Positions 1 through 5,516 are shown, numbered from the stretch's first letter. The stretch is 6,283 nt of DNA from Thermoplasmata archaeon (GCA_021845325.1 JAKBRR010000111.1:1-6283); one strand, 5' to 3'. A program made the numbers and translations. Notes: generated by a model from the sequence alone, not told the origin.

Positions 1-50
1 CTGAATGTAAATAAATTAGAGGTTATAATTTGGACCGAATGGAAAATAAT

Positions 51-82
51 AAAATTTATTAACTGTTATTAATTTATAATTT
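51..82 (+). promoter_or_regulatory. Two TATA-like boxes upstream of the 48-aa ORF
   Basis: Two A/T-rich boxes are visible. One at about 51-61 (AAAATTTATTA) is centred about 27 bases before the ATG at 84. The other at about 73-82 (TTATAATTTT) is centred about 26 bases before the ATG at 105. Archaeal TATA boxes sit about 25 bases before the transcription start, so either could give a leaderless message. The two boxes therefore leave the translation start undecided. The region is A/T-rich throughout, so chance matches are possible. Confidence 0.4.
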
Positions 83-83
83 T

Positions 84-230
84 ATGTCTTTCTGGAGAAG
101 AGAAATGCACCCACAAAAGGGGGTAATAATCCATCACTGCGATAAGCACAATTTCCACTCTACCGAGCTGATGGAAATAGAAGAGCACGAGAGAATGCAT
201 GAAATAGAAGCCGGAGGCTTCAAATATTAA
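84..230 (+). CDS. Small zinc-finger-like protein (CHHH pattern), 48 aa
   Basis: An ATG-to-TAA ORF of 48 codons. I do not recognise the family. The striking feature is the spacing C19-x2-H22-x12-H35-x3-H39, which is the classical C2H2 finger spacing with the second cysteine replaced by histidine. H17, H18 and H25 are extra possible ligands. Residues 28-42 (ELMEIEEHERMHEIE) look like the recognition helix of a finger but are strongly acidic, so protein binding or metal handling is at least as likely as DNA binding. The start is uncertain: ATG 84 fits a leaderless transcript, while ATG 105 (41 aa, motif intact) has GGAG at 94-97 seven bases upstream. The gene stands alone and is convergent with the sugar-kinase gene. 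That it is a real gene is inferred from the motif, the promoter-like sequence and the absence of any competing gene in 1-289. Confidence 0.55.
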   Translation: MSFWRREMHPQKGVIIHHCDKHNFHSTELMEIEEHERMHEIEAGGFKY

Positions 231-289
231 TGGATTTAATTCATAAATTTCATTTTGTGCCTTAGGCTGGACGGTTGATATTTCGTTGA
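231..289. other. Convergent intergenic spacer
   Basis: These 59 bases separate the stop of the 48-aa ORF from the stop of the ROK kinase on the opposite strand. The spacer is A/T-rich, with a 9-base palindrome GCCTTAGGC at 259-267 and short T-runs (for example 252-256) that could help end transcription. I see no strong hairpin, coding potential or RNA gene. Confidence 0.4.
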
Positions 290-1249
290 CTAGAGGTTTT
301 CATCATAAATTGAAACGGCCACAGGAGCAAGTTTTCCTGTTTCCGGATCAGACCTGATTATTTTTACATCTCTATACATTCCTTTCAGATTTTCATCTAT
401 TGACTGTTTGAGTGGAGAAAGAAGTAAATTTCCTGCAAGGCTCATTCCTCCTCCTATTATTATTGCTTCCGGGTCAAAGGAGCAGATAAGATTGGAAATA
501 GCCGTGGAAAGATAAAATAAAGTCTCTTCCAGTATTAGCTGGGCATACATGTCCCCTTTTTTTACCCCTTCAAACATATGTTTAGCTGTAATTTTGCCTG
601 CCGGTATGGATGAAAAGAATTTTGATTCGTGCAACATTGTTCTGTTTTCCATTATTTTTCTTGCTATGGCTTTACCACCTGCAAGCGCCTCTATGCATCC
701 TCTCCTCCCGCACCCGCATACAGGACCATCAGGGAGTATTATACAGTGTCCAATCTCCCCGGCGAGGCCTTTATTTCCCCTTACAAGCTTACCGTTGGCA
801 AAAATACCACCGCCAATTCCAGTACTCAGAGAAATATAGATAAAATTATCCATGTTTTTTCCCTTTCCAAAAACCTTTTCAGAAATGGCCGCTGCTGTTG
901 CATCATTTTCTAAAAGAGTTTCAAGAGAGAATATTTTCTTCACGTCTTTAACGATGTTGAAATCTGATAATCCAAAAAGATTTGGAGAGGAGATTATTCT
1001 TCCCATGTCCGAATCGACGAGACCTGCAAAAACTATTGAAACCTTCTGAGGGGAAATTCCTGTTTCCTTCATCATGGAATTGCCAATTTCCTCAATATCC
1101 TTTAGAACCCTGTCTTTCCCCATATGTTTAACGGTCATCCTTCTGGACGAACTTAAAATATTTCCATTACTATCTGACAGAATACCTGAAATCTTGGTTC
1201 CTCCTATGTCAAAGCCCAGAATATACTCATTGGCCCTGTTTAATCCCAT
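290..1249 (-). CDS. ROK-family sugar kinase (glucokinase-like)
   Basis: An ATP-dependent kinase that phosphorylates a hexose or hexose derivative in the cytoplasm. The 319 residues match the usual ROK length and all landmarks are present: phosphate-binding loop DIGGTK at 14-19, sugar-binding and catalytic END at 114-116 with D116 as the expected base, phosphate-2 region STGIGGG at 142-148, sugar ligand and zinc site E165-I-G-H168, zinc cysteines C178, C180 and C185 in the CGCGRRGC signature, E187, and adenosine-motif glycines at 266-268. The protein should therefore be active. Glucose is the default guess, but N-acetylmannosamine, N-acetylglucosamine and fructose kinases share these motifs. 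ATG 1249 is supported by a strong Shine-Dalgarno sequence nine bases upstream. The gene overlaps the end of the NfeD gene by 23 bases, so it is probably translated from the nfeD message. A sugar kinase is not a usual NfeD partner; I infer shared transcription rather than shared function. Confidence 0.93.
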   Translation of the reverse strand: MGLNRANEYILGFDIGGTKISGILSDSNGNILSSSRRMTVKHMGKDRVLKDIEEIGNSMMKETGISPQKVSIVFAGLVDSDMGRIISSPNLFGLSDFNIVKDVKKIFSLETLLENDATAAAISEKVFGKGKNMDNFIYISLSTGIGGGIFANGKLVRGNKGLAGEIGHCIILPDGPVCGCGRRGCIEALAGGKAIARKIMENRTMLHESKFFSSIPAGKITAKHMFEGVKKGDMYAQLILEETLFYLSTAISNLICSFDPEAIIIGGGMSLAGNLLLSPLKQSIDENLKGMYRDVKIIRSDPETGKLAPVAVSIYDENL

Positions 1250-2534
1250 CCCCCTTGTCCTCCTTAACCGTTAGAACTAATCCCGATATGCCTATGACCG
1301 TAATGCTGGAACCATTCTTTATTTCAACGCCTTTTTCTGAGATAGCTTTCCATCTTTGCCCGTCAATGCTTACCCACCCTGCTGGATTTAGAGTGGTCAC
1401 TGCAGTACCCTTGCTGGAAACTAAGGATTCCCAGCCCGTTTCAGGTTTCCTCTTGAGTGAAGACCCGAGTTTATGAAGATAGTAAGCAAGGACAACCCCA
1501 AGGAAAAGCACTATTCCAATGATCACATAGTCTGTAGTGCCTATGGGGTTAGATGGATAAGCTGAGCTGTTAGCTGAAATGTATGGGGCTGCAATTAAAA
1601 TTGTGCCAACCATATCTATTGCAATTCCTCCAAGCAAGGCTATACCGTGCTGAGTCTTGATTTCCAAAAACATTAGAGCGGAACCGAGAAGGAGAAATAC
1701 AATACCAACTACAGATGAACCTATCAGTTGTGCGCCAAACAGTCCCAATCCGATTAAAATAACCCCAAGAGCTGTCATAATTACCGTTCTGTGGTATATA
1801 TCAAGGAGTATTGCAAGAGAACCGAAAGTGATGAACAATCCATCTACAATAGAATTACTCATGAAGCTTAAAAACTGTTCATAGAGATTTTCATTGACGG
1901 TTCCAGTTGGATATCCCGAAAGACCCATTTTATTCATGAAAGCTGACAGGTTCGGGGATATTCCGTTTATTAAACCTATATCGTAAGCCTGCTGGGTGTT
2001 GTAAGCCTGATCATCATAAACCATAATTGCGGCAGCAGTAACATTTCTTCCATGAGCTTCTGCCAAACCTGTCATCAATGCTTCCATGGCTGCTTCCGTG
2101 TGGTTTTCCTGTAAACTTGATCCACCAACCACTATGGGTGTGGAAGGCCCTATTTCAGATCCATTTCCCATCCAGATTTGTGTCGTAGCCATTGCAATAT
2201 ATGAGCCTGCTGAAGCCCCTATTGAGTCTGCTCCAATATATGTATAGACTGGAATTCCAGCCTGTTGGGTTGCATTGATTGAACTTACAATTTGAAGCAT
2301 ACACCCTAACAACCCACCCGGGGTGTTCATATTGATAATAACGGCCTTGGTGTTCGTCGGATTAATGTTACTCAAAGCATCCGAGATCATTGTAGCTGAT
2401 CCAGGATCTATTTCTTCATTGAGATTTATAATGAGTACATGCTGTGTAGATTGGGCATTAGAAACGCCAGAAAAGGAAATGATTGTTATGGAAACAAAAA
2501 TTAGTGCAATTCCCATGACTTTCCTTGATAACAT
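1227..2534 (-). CDS. nfeD: NfeD-family ClpP-class membrane serine protease homologue
   Basis: A long-form NfeD protein of 435 aa. Order of parts: signal peptide or anchor at about 5-28 (likely cleaved near SNA-Q), extracytoplasmic ClpP-like domain at about 31-198, four or five membrane segments between about 231 and 353, and a C-terminal OB-fold NfeD domain at about 370-425. The protease domain has the oxyanion-type NTPGG at 70-74 and the nucleophile motif GASAGSYIA with Ser108. In archaeal homologues such as PH1510 this protease cuts the C-terminus of a partner stomatin. No stomatin gene is in the window. Oddly, there is no lysine between K63 and K202, so the usual Ser-Lys dyad is missing; His145 falls where I place the lysine from a remembered alignment. 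Only three K/R residues lie in about 29-230, and sequons occur at N87, N124, N144, N164 and N195, fitting an acidic exterior and N-glycosylation. Start ATG 2534 has a TATA-like box 29 bases upstream. Confidence 0.9.
   Translation of the reverse strand: MLSRKVMGIALIFVSITIISFSGVSNAQSTQHVLIINLNEEIDPGSATMISDALSNINPTNTKAVIINMNTPGGLLGCMLQIVSSINATQQAGIPVYTYIGADSIGASAGSYIAMATTQIWMGNGSEIGPSTPIVVGGSSLQENHTEAAMEALMTGLAEAHGRNVTAAAIMVYDDQAYNTQQAYDIGLINGISPNLSAFMNKMGLSGYPTGTVNENLYEQFLSFMSNSIVDGLFITFGSLAILLDIYHRTVIMTALGVILIGLGLFGAQLIGSSVVGIVFLLLGSALMFLEIKTQHGIALLGGIAIDMVGTILIAAPYISANSSAYPSNPIGTTDYVIIGIVLFLGVVLAYYLHKLGSSLKRKPETGWESLVSSKGTAVTTLNPAGWVSIDGQRWKAISEKGVEIKNGSSITVIGISGLVLTVKEDKGDGIKQGQ
1258..1265 (-). 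promoter_or_regulatory. Strong Shine-Dalgarno site for the ROK kinase
   Basis: On the minus strand this reads AAGGAGGA, a near-perfect complement of the 3' end of 16S rRNA, with nine bases between GGAGG and ATG 1249. It lies within the last codons of the upstream NfeD gene. It fixes the kinase start and supports a two-gene message. It contrasts with the leaderless-type starts elsewhere in the window, which fits the rule that internal operon genes use Shine-Dalgarno sites. Confidence 0.8.
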
Positions 2535-2557
2535 ATGTCATTAATGTTTACCCTGGA

Positions 2558-2569
2558 TTTTATAATTTT
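2558..2569 (-). promoter_or_regulatory. TATA-like box for the nfeD-ROK kinase unit
   Basis: On the minus strand this reads AAAATTATAAAA, centred about 29 bases before ATG 2534, so transcription would start within a few bases of the start codon. No Shine-Dalgarno sequence precedes the ATG, as expected for a leaderless first gene. Confidence 0.5.
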
Positions 2570-2605
2570 GCATAATGAGATTTAACAGCGTATCCCAAAA
2601 TTACC

Positions 2606-2616
2606 CTTTTATTATT
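2606..2616 (+). promoter_or_regulatory. TATA-like box for aspS
   Basis: A CTTTTATTATT stretch is centred about 40 bases before ATG 2651, giving a predicted leader of about 10-15 bases. A weaker T-rich match (TTTTTAG, 2624-2630) would place the start directly at the ATG. No Shine-Dalgarno sequence precedes the ATG. Together with the nfeD box it forms a divergent promoter region in the 116 bases at 2535-2650. Confidence 0.35.
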
Positions 2617-2650
2617 GAAACCCTTTTTAGTATGAACAATATTACCACGA

Positions 2651-3937
2651 ATGAGCAGAATTTCAATTGCTGATCTTGGAACTTTAAAGGGCGGAGAAGA
2701 TGTTACTATTTCTGGATGGGCACAGGAAATTAAGATTTTGAAAAGTGTCACTTTCATCATTCTGAGAGATTCAACAGGAGTATGCCAGGTCACCATAAAG
2801 GGTAACCCCGATCTGATTCAAAAAGCATCAGTTTTAACAAGGGAAAGTGTCATAAAAATAACTGGAACCTTTAAAAAAGATGGTATAAGCAAATCTGCTC
2901 CGGAAATCAGCTGTTCAGATATTATATTACTAAATCCGTCTGCAACGCCTCTGCCGTTGGGTATAACTGATCCCGTTGAAGCTGATTTCGAAACAAGGTT
3001 CAACAACAGAATACTGGATTTGAGAAAACCAAAAAACAATATTATTTTTATGGCTAAATCATCAATTTTATGGGGTATAAGAAAACTGATGACAGATGAA
3101 GGATTTACGGAAGTTCAAACCCCTAAAATTGTATCCTCTGCAACTGAAGGTGGCGCTGAGGTATTCAGGGTTAAATATCATGAAAAGGATGCGTTTTTAA
3201 ATCAGAGCCCACAACTTTACAAAGAAATGCTCATTTCCGCCGGAATCCCAAAAGTTTTTGAAGTTGGTCCCGCATTTCGTGCTGAAGAACACAATACCAA
3301 CAGGCATCTCAACGAATTTACGAGCATAGATATTGAAATGGCATTCTCAAACGACGACGACGCAATGCAGATGCTTGAATTATGCGTTTATCAGGGAATA
3401 ACTGAGCTAATGGACAAAATGGGAAAAGAACTTGAAGCTCTCGGTTATAAGATCATAGTTCCGAAGAAACCATTCCCGAGAATGGAATACACAGAAGGAA
3501 TTAAGATTCTGGAAGAGAATAATGTGGAATTTAATTTTGGTGATGATTTCTCATCTGAACAACTGAAGATAATTGGCTCAAAAATGGATGGATTTTATTT
3601 TATCACAGGATGGCCTGAACAGGTAAGGCCATTTTACACCATGCAGAGAGAGGATGATCCAAGATTCACGAAATCGTTTGATCTTCAATACAAGGAACTT
3701 GAAATAACCTCAGGGGCACAGAGAGTTCATGATCCAAATGTTCTTATCAAAAGGTTAAAGGAAAAAGGTTTAAACCCTGAAAATTTTGAATATTATGTAA
3801 GCGCATTCAGATACGGAATGCCACCGCATGCTGGATGGGGACTCGGACTTGAAAGACTTACCCAGATAGCACTTAATATTCACAATATTAGAGAAGTCAC
3901 TCTATTTCCTAGAGACAGGACCAGAGTTACTCCTTGA
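2651..3937 (+). CDS. aspS: Aspartyl-tRNA synthetase, archaeal type
   Basis: Charges tRNA with aspartate in the cytoplasm; a class IIb synthetase. At 428 aa it is archaeal/eukaryotic in type, without the large GAD insertion of bacterial AspRS. The N-terminal OB-fold anticodon domain spans about 1-105. Catalytic parts follow: motif 1 near 150-161 (GFTEVQTPKI), TEGGAE at 165-170, aspartate-site QSPQLYK at 185-191, motif 2 FRAEEHNTNRHLNE at 209-222 with R210, and motif 3 GMPPHAGWGLGLERL at 389-403 with R402. The C-terminus FPRDRTRVTP is the standard archaeal ending. At the anticodon-reading positions that I recall as separating strict from non-discriminating archaeal enzymes (W26 and K85 in Thermococcus kodakarensis), this protein has Gln25 and Lys81, a mixed state. 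The gene is complete and appears monocistronic; seven T residues follow the stop directly. Confidence 0.97.
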   Translation: MSRISIADLGTLKGGEDVTISGWAQEIKILKSVTFIILRDSTGVCQVTIKGNPDLIQKASVLTRESVIKITGTFKKDGISKSAPEISCSDIILLNPSATPLPLGITDPVEADFETRFNNRILDLRKPKNNIIFMAKSSILWGIRKLMTDEGFTEVQTPKIVSSATEGGAEVFRVKYHEKDAFLNQSPQLYKEMLISAGIPKVFEVGPAFRAEEHNTNRHLNEFTSIDIEMAFSNDDDAMQMLELCVYQGITELMDKMGKELEALGYKIIVPKKPFPRMEYTEGIKILEENNVEFNFGDDFSSEQLKIIGSKMDGFYFITGWPEQVRPFYTMQREDDPRFTKSFDLQYKELEITSGAQRVHDPNVLIKRLKEKGLNPENFEYYVSAFRYGMPPHAGWGLGLERLTQIALNIHNIREVTLFPRDRTRVTP

Positions 3938-4036
3938 TTTTTTTCTATTATCCTCTTCTCCAAATGCAACTTTATCGAGTTCTTCCGGCTCACCGATTTC
4001 TTCTAGCTCTTTCAGGTCTTTTTTAAATTTGCCCAT
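3902..4036 (-). CDS. Small highly charged protein, 44 aa, antisense to the aspS end
   Basis: An ATG-to-TAG ORF of 44 codons. I do not recognise the family. It begins MGKFKKDLKELEEIGEPEEL and ends in a basic, serine-rich tail (RKKSRSNSGPVSRK, residues 31-44). The first 22 residues suit a charged amphipathic helix, followed by an acidic patch (GEED, 26-29) and the basic tail. Support for a real gene is good: a GAGGT Shine-Dalgarno at 4044-4048 with seven bases to the ATG, and a TATA-like box at 4071-4081 predicting a leader of about 14 bases. Its last 36 bases run antisense to the end of aspS, where its codons are constrained by the AspRS C-terminus, so the basic tail could be partly incidental. 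Function is unknown; a small nucleic-acid-, ribosome- or protein-binding factor is only a guess from charge. Confidence 0.6.
   Translation of the reverse strand: MGKFKKDLKELEEIGEPEELDKVAFGEEDNRKKSRSNSGPVSRK
3938..3944 (+). terminator. Oligo-T terminator candidate after aspS
   Basis: Seven consecutive T residues follow the aspS stop codon at 3935-3937 directly, with further pyrimidine-rich sequence to about 3961. Archaeal RNA polymerase commonly terminates at oligo-T without a hairpin. The same bases encode Arg/Lys-Lys codons of the antisense 44-aa ORF, so the run could be only a by-product of that coding sequence. Confidence 0.4.
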
Positions 4037-4043
4037 ACTATTG

Positions 4044-4048
4044 ACCTC
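4044..4048 (-). promoter_or_regulatory. Shine-Dalgarno site for the 44-aa ORF
   Basis: On the minus strand this reads GAGGT, complementary to the 16S rRNA tail, with seven bases to ATG 4036. It decides the start codon and is one of the main reasons for treating the 44-aa ORF as real. Confidence 0.55.
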
Positions 4049-4070
4049 ATATAATTAACAAATACGTGGA

Positions 4071-4081
4071 TAAAAATATTA
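4071..4081 (-). promoter_or_regulatory. TATA-like box for the 44-aa ORF
   Basis: The minus strand reads TAATATTTTTA. Transcription would begin near 4050, leaving a leader of about 14 bases that includes the GAGGT site. The 116 bases at 4037-4152 would then be a divergent promoter region serving this ORF and the dehydrogenase gene. Confidence 0.35.
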
Positions 4082-4120
4082 TGAAATGTGATAAAATACG
4101 AAATGCTACCTTCATTTAGG

Positions 4121-4130
4121 AAAATTATTA
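4121..4130 (+). promoter_or_regulatory. TATA-like box for the dehydrogenase gene
   Basis: AAAATTATTA is centred about 27 bases before ATG 4153, the spacing expected for a leaderless transcript. No Shine-Dalgarno sequence lies before the ATG. Confidence 0.5.
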
Positions 4131-4145
4131 TGTTTTTTCAACATA
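4129..4145 (+). repeat. Inverted repeat between TATA box and start codon
   Basis: Perfect 6-base arms TATGTT (4129-4134) and AACATA (4140-4145) flank a 5-base spacer. The repeat sits between the TATA-like box and ATG 4153, where a bound repressor would block polymerase. A short A/T-rich palindrome can arise by chance here, so an operator role is only suggested by its position. Confidence 0.35.
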
Positions 4146-4152
4146 GTGACAT

Positions 4153-5130
4153 ATGTTTAAACGTCTTGGAGTAGTCGGTCTGGGAACCATGGGCTCATCA
4201 ATTGCTGAAGTTTTTGCGTATAACAAAATTGATGTGACAATAATAGAACAGAATGAGGAATTATTAAACAAAGGATTGAAAAATATTGAAAATATATTAT
4301 CGTCCAATTTAAAATATGTGAGATCAAGAGCATCAAAAGAGATCAACAGAATAGAATCACTTGGAATTCAATTACTTCCAGAACAAAAGAAGGAAATTGA
4401 GAAAAAGCTTTCTGAAGGATTTAACGAAAATGTAATGGCAGATGCCATGAAAAGACTTCACCCCACGACTGACTTCTCGGAACTGGGAAACTGTGATCAT
4501 GTTGTGGAGGCGGTTTTTGAAAAGATAGATGTGAAAATAGAAATGTTCAAAAGATTGTCCACTGTTTGCAGTGCGGATTGTATTATTTCCTCGAACTCAT
4601 CCTCTCTGAGCATCACCCGGCTTGCATCATATACTAAAAACCCGGAAAGGGTCATCCTGACCCATTTCTTCAATCCACCATATACCTTGCCACTCATAGA
4701 GATAGTAAGAGCAATTCAAACTTCAGATGATACCGAACGAAAAATTTTCGAATTCTATTCTTCGCTTGTAAATCACAGAACCAAAATGAAACCTATAAGG
4801 GTTAAAGAGGTTCCGGGATTTCTGGTTAACAGGATTCTTGTACCCATGTTAAATGAAGCAGCCATTGCCTTTGATGAGGGTGTTGCGAATCGGGAAGATC
4901 TGGATAATGCCATGAAACTTGGAGCAGGAATGCCAATGGGTCCGCTGGAATTACTTGACATGGTGGGAGTGGATATTGGCCTCGATGTGATGGAGATTCT
5001 TCAGAAAGAATATGGAGACCCCAAGTACAGGCCTTCCCCGTTATTGAGAAGAATGGTGGATGCTGGAAGAATAGGGAGAAAGTCCGGAAAAGGGTTTTAT
5101 GATTATGATGTGTCAAAAGCCCATAGGTAA
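4153..5130 (+). CDS. 3-hydroxyacyl-CoA dehydrogenase family protein
   Basis: An NAD-dependent oxidoreductase predicted to interconvert 3-hydroxyacyl-CoA and 3-ketoacyl-CoA in cytoplasmic fatty-acid or aromatic acyl-CoA oxidation. The Rossmann domain carries GLGTMG at 9-14 with acidic E32 ending strand 2, indicating NAD preference. The catalytic set is complete: Ser150 in SNSSS, His171 in HFFNP, Glu183 in LIEI, and Asn226 in GFLVNRI. The C-terminal dimer domain has [17 protein letters not shown] (260-276) and the [11 protein letters not shown] ending. Two features are unusual. The protein is about 40 residues longer than typical single-domain enzymes of about 283 aa, the extra being a lysine/glutamate-rich, probably helical stretch at about 52-100. 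The catalytic-loop sequence [10 protein letters not shown] also differs from the usual NPxPxMKLVE and recalls L-carnitine or L-gulonate dehydrogenases, so a non-CoA hydroxy acid substrate is possible. The gene appears monocistronic. Confidence 0.92.
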   Translation: MFKRLGVVGLGTMGSSIAEVFAYNKIDVTIIEQNEELLNKGLKNIENILSSNLKYVRSRASKEINRIESLGIQLLPEQKKEIEKKLSEGFNENVMADAMKRLHPTTDFSELGNCDHVVEAVFEKIDVKIEMFKRLSTVCSADCIISSNSSSLSITRLASYTKNPERVILTHFFNPPYTLPLIEIVRAIQTSDDTERKIFEFYSSLVNHRTKMKPIRVKEVPGFLVNRILVPMLNEAAIAFDEGVANREDLDNAMKLGAGMPMGPLELLDMVGVDIGLDVMEILQKEYGDPKYRPSPLLRRMVDAGRIGRKSGKGFYDYDVSKAHR

Positions 5131-5141
5131 ACTGTTTTATC

Positions 5142-5173
5142 TCAGGGCAATATCTTCTGATAGATATCCCTGA
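5142..5173. terminator. Bulged hairpin between convergent genes
   Basis: TCAGGG (5142-5147) pairs with CCCTGA (5168-5173), and ATATCT (5150-5155) pairs with AGATAT (5162-5167). This gives a 12-bp stem with a 2-base bulge (5148-5149) and a 6-base loop. It lies 12 bases after the dehydrogenase stop and 40 bases beyond the stop of the opposing 96-aa gene, so it may end or stabilise transcripts from either side. No strong T-run follows on the plus strand. On the minus strand a T-rich stretch (complement of about 5187-5194) precedes it. Confidence 0.45.
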
Positions 5174-5212
5174 AATCCTATTAAATGAAAAGAAGTGTTG
5201 CTTAAGTTAAAA

Positions 5213-5503
5213 TTAGTCTTCTCTTGTTAATTTCTTATTTCCCTGAAAATTCACAACAACAATGGCAGGTTCAACAATATACTTAGTTCTTCCCTTTCGA
5301 TAAACAGAGACAATGGAACTGTGAGATTTATTGCCATTTGCGTACTTTTTCAGAGCAATAAACAGACTCTTATTCATTGAAAGTTCCACATATATTGGGA
5401 AACCCTTTTGATACCATGTGACTATGATTGATTTCTTAAACCCGAAGTTAAGATCCTCGTTGTCAATTTCTAATTCTATTTTTTGCCCGACTGAAATTTC
5501 CAT
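5213..5503 (-). CDS. Unrecognised 96-aa protein, second gene after MBF1
   Basis: I do not recognise this family. It is a soluble, basic 96-residue protein with no signal peptide, membrane segment or cysteine. The alternation of hydrophobic and charged residues (EISVGQKIELEI at 2-13, KSIIVTWY at 24-31, FPIYVELS at 35-42, SSIVSVYRKGRTKYIVEP at 62-79, IVVVNF at 81-86) suggests a small beta-barrel-like or beta-rich fold, with one helix near 44-54. The basic RKGRTK segment (69-74) could touch nucleic acid, but that is inference. The start lies 13 bases after the MBF1 stop, with no clear Shine-Dalgarno sequence, so the two are very likely co-transcribed. Start ATG 5503 is the first in frame; an ATG at 5512 runs straight into a stop. 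Confidence 0.75.
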   Translation of the reverse strand: MEISVGQKIELEIDNEDLNFGFKKSIIVTWYQKGFPIYVELSMNKSLFIALKKYANGNKSHSSIVSVYRKGRTKYIVEPAIVVVNFQGNKKLTRED

Positions 5504-5516
5504 TTATACCATCTGA

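Noticed and set aside
1..83. Possible upstream gene end or RNA gene at the left edge
   Set aside because: The sequence is A/T-rich with stops in every frame, and I see no tRNA-like or structured element.
259..267. GCCTTAGGC palindrome as a terminator or protein site
   Set aside because: It is too short for a stable hairpin and has no adjacent T-run; it is noted only within the spacer.
549..1049. Several plus-strand ORFs of 65-96 aa inside the ROK kinase gene
   Set aside because: They lie opposite a clearly real kinase gene, and their proline-, serine- and cysteine-rich translations look like antisense readings of it.
1255..1884. Plus-strand ORFs of 73 and 75 aa opposite nfeD
   Set aside because: They are antisense to the OB-fold and membrane parts of nfeD, with no promoter or Shine-Dalgarno evidence and no recognisable motif.
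2560..2796. 78-aa minus-strand ORF across the nfeD/aspS promoter region and aspS start
   Set aside because: It overlaps the conserved AspRS N-terminus and both promoter regions, and its sequence is not protein-like.
4826..5116. 96-aa minus-strand ORF opposite the dehydrogenase
   Set aside because: It is antisense to the conserved C-terminal domain; the His/Pro/Trp-rich composition is that of a shadow frame.
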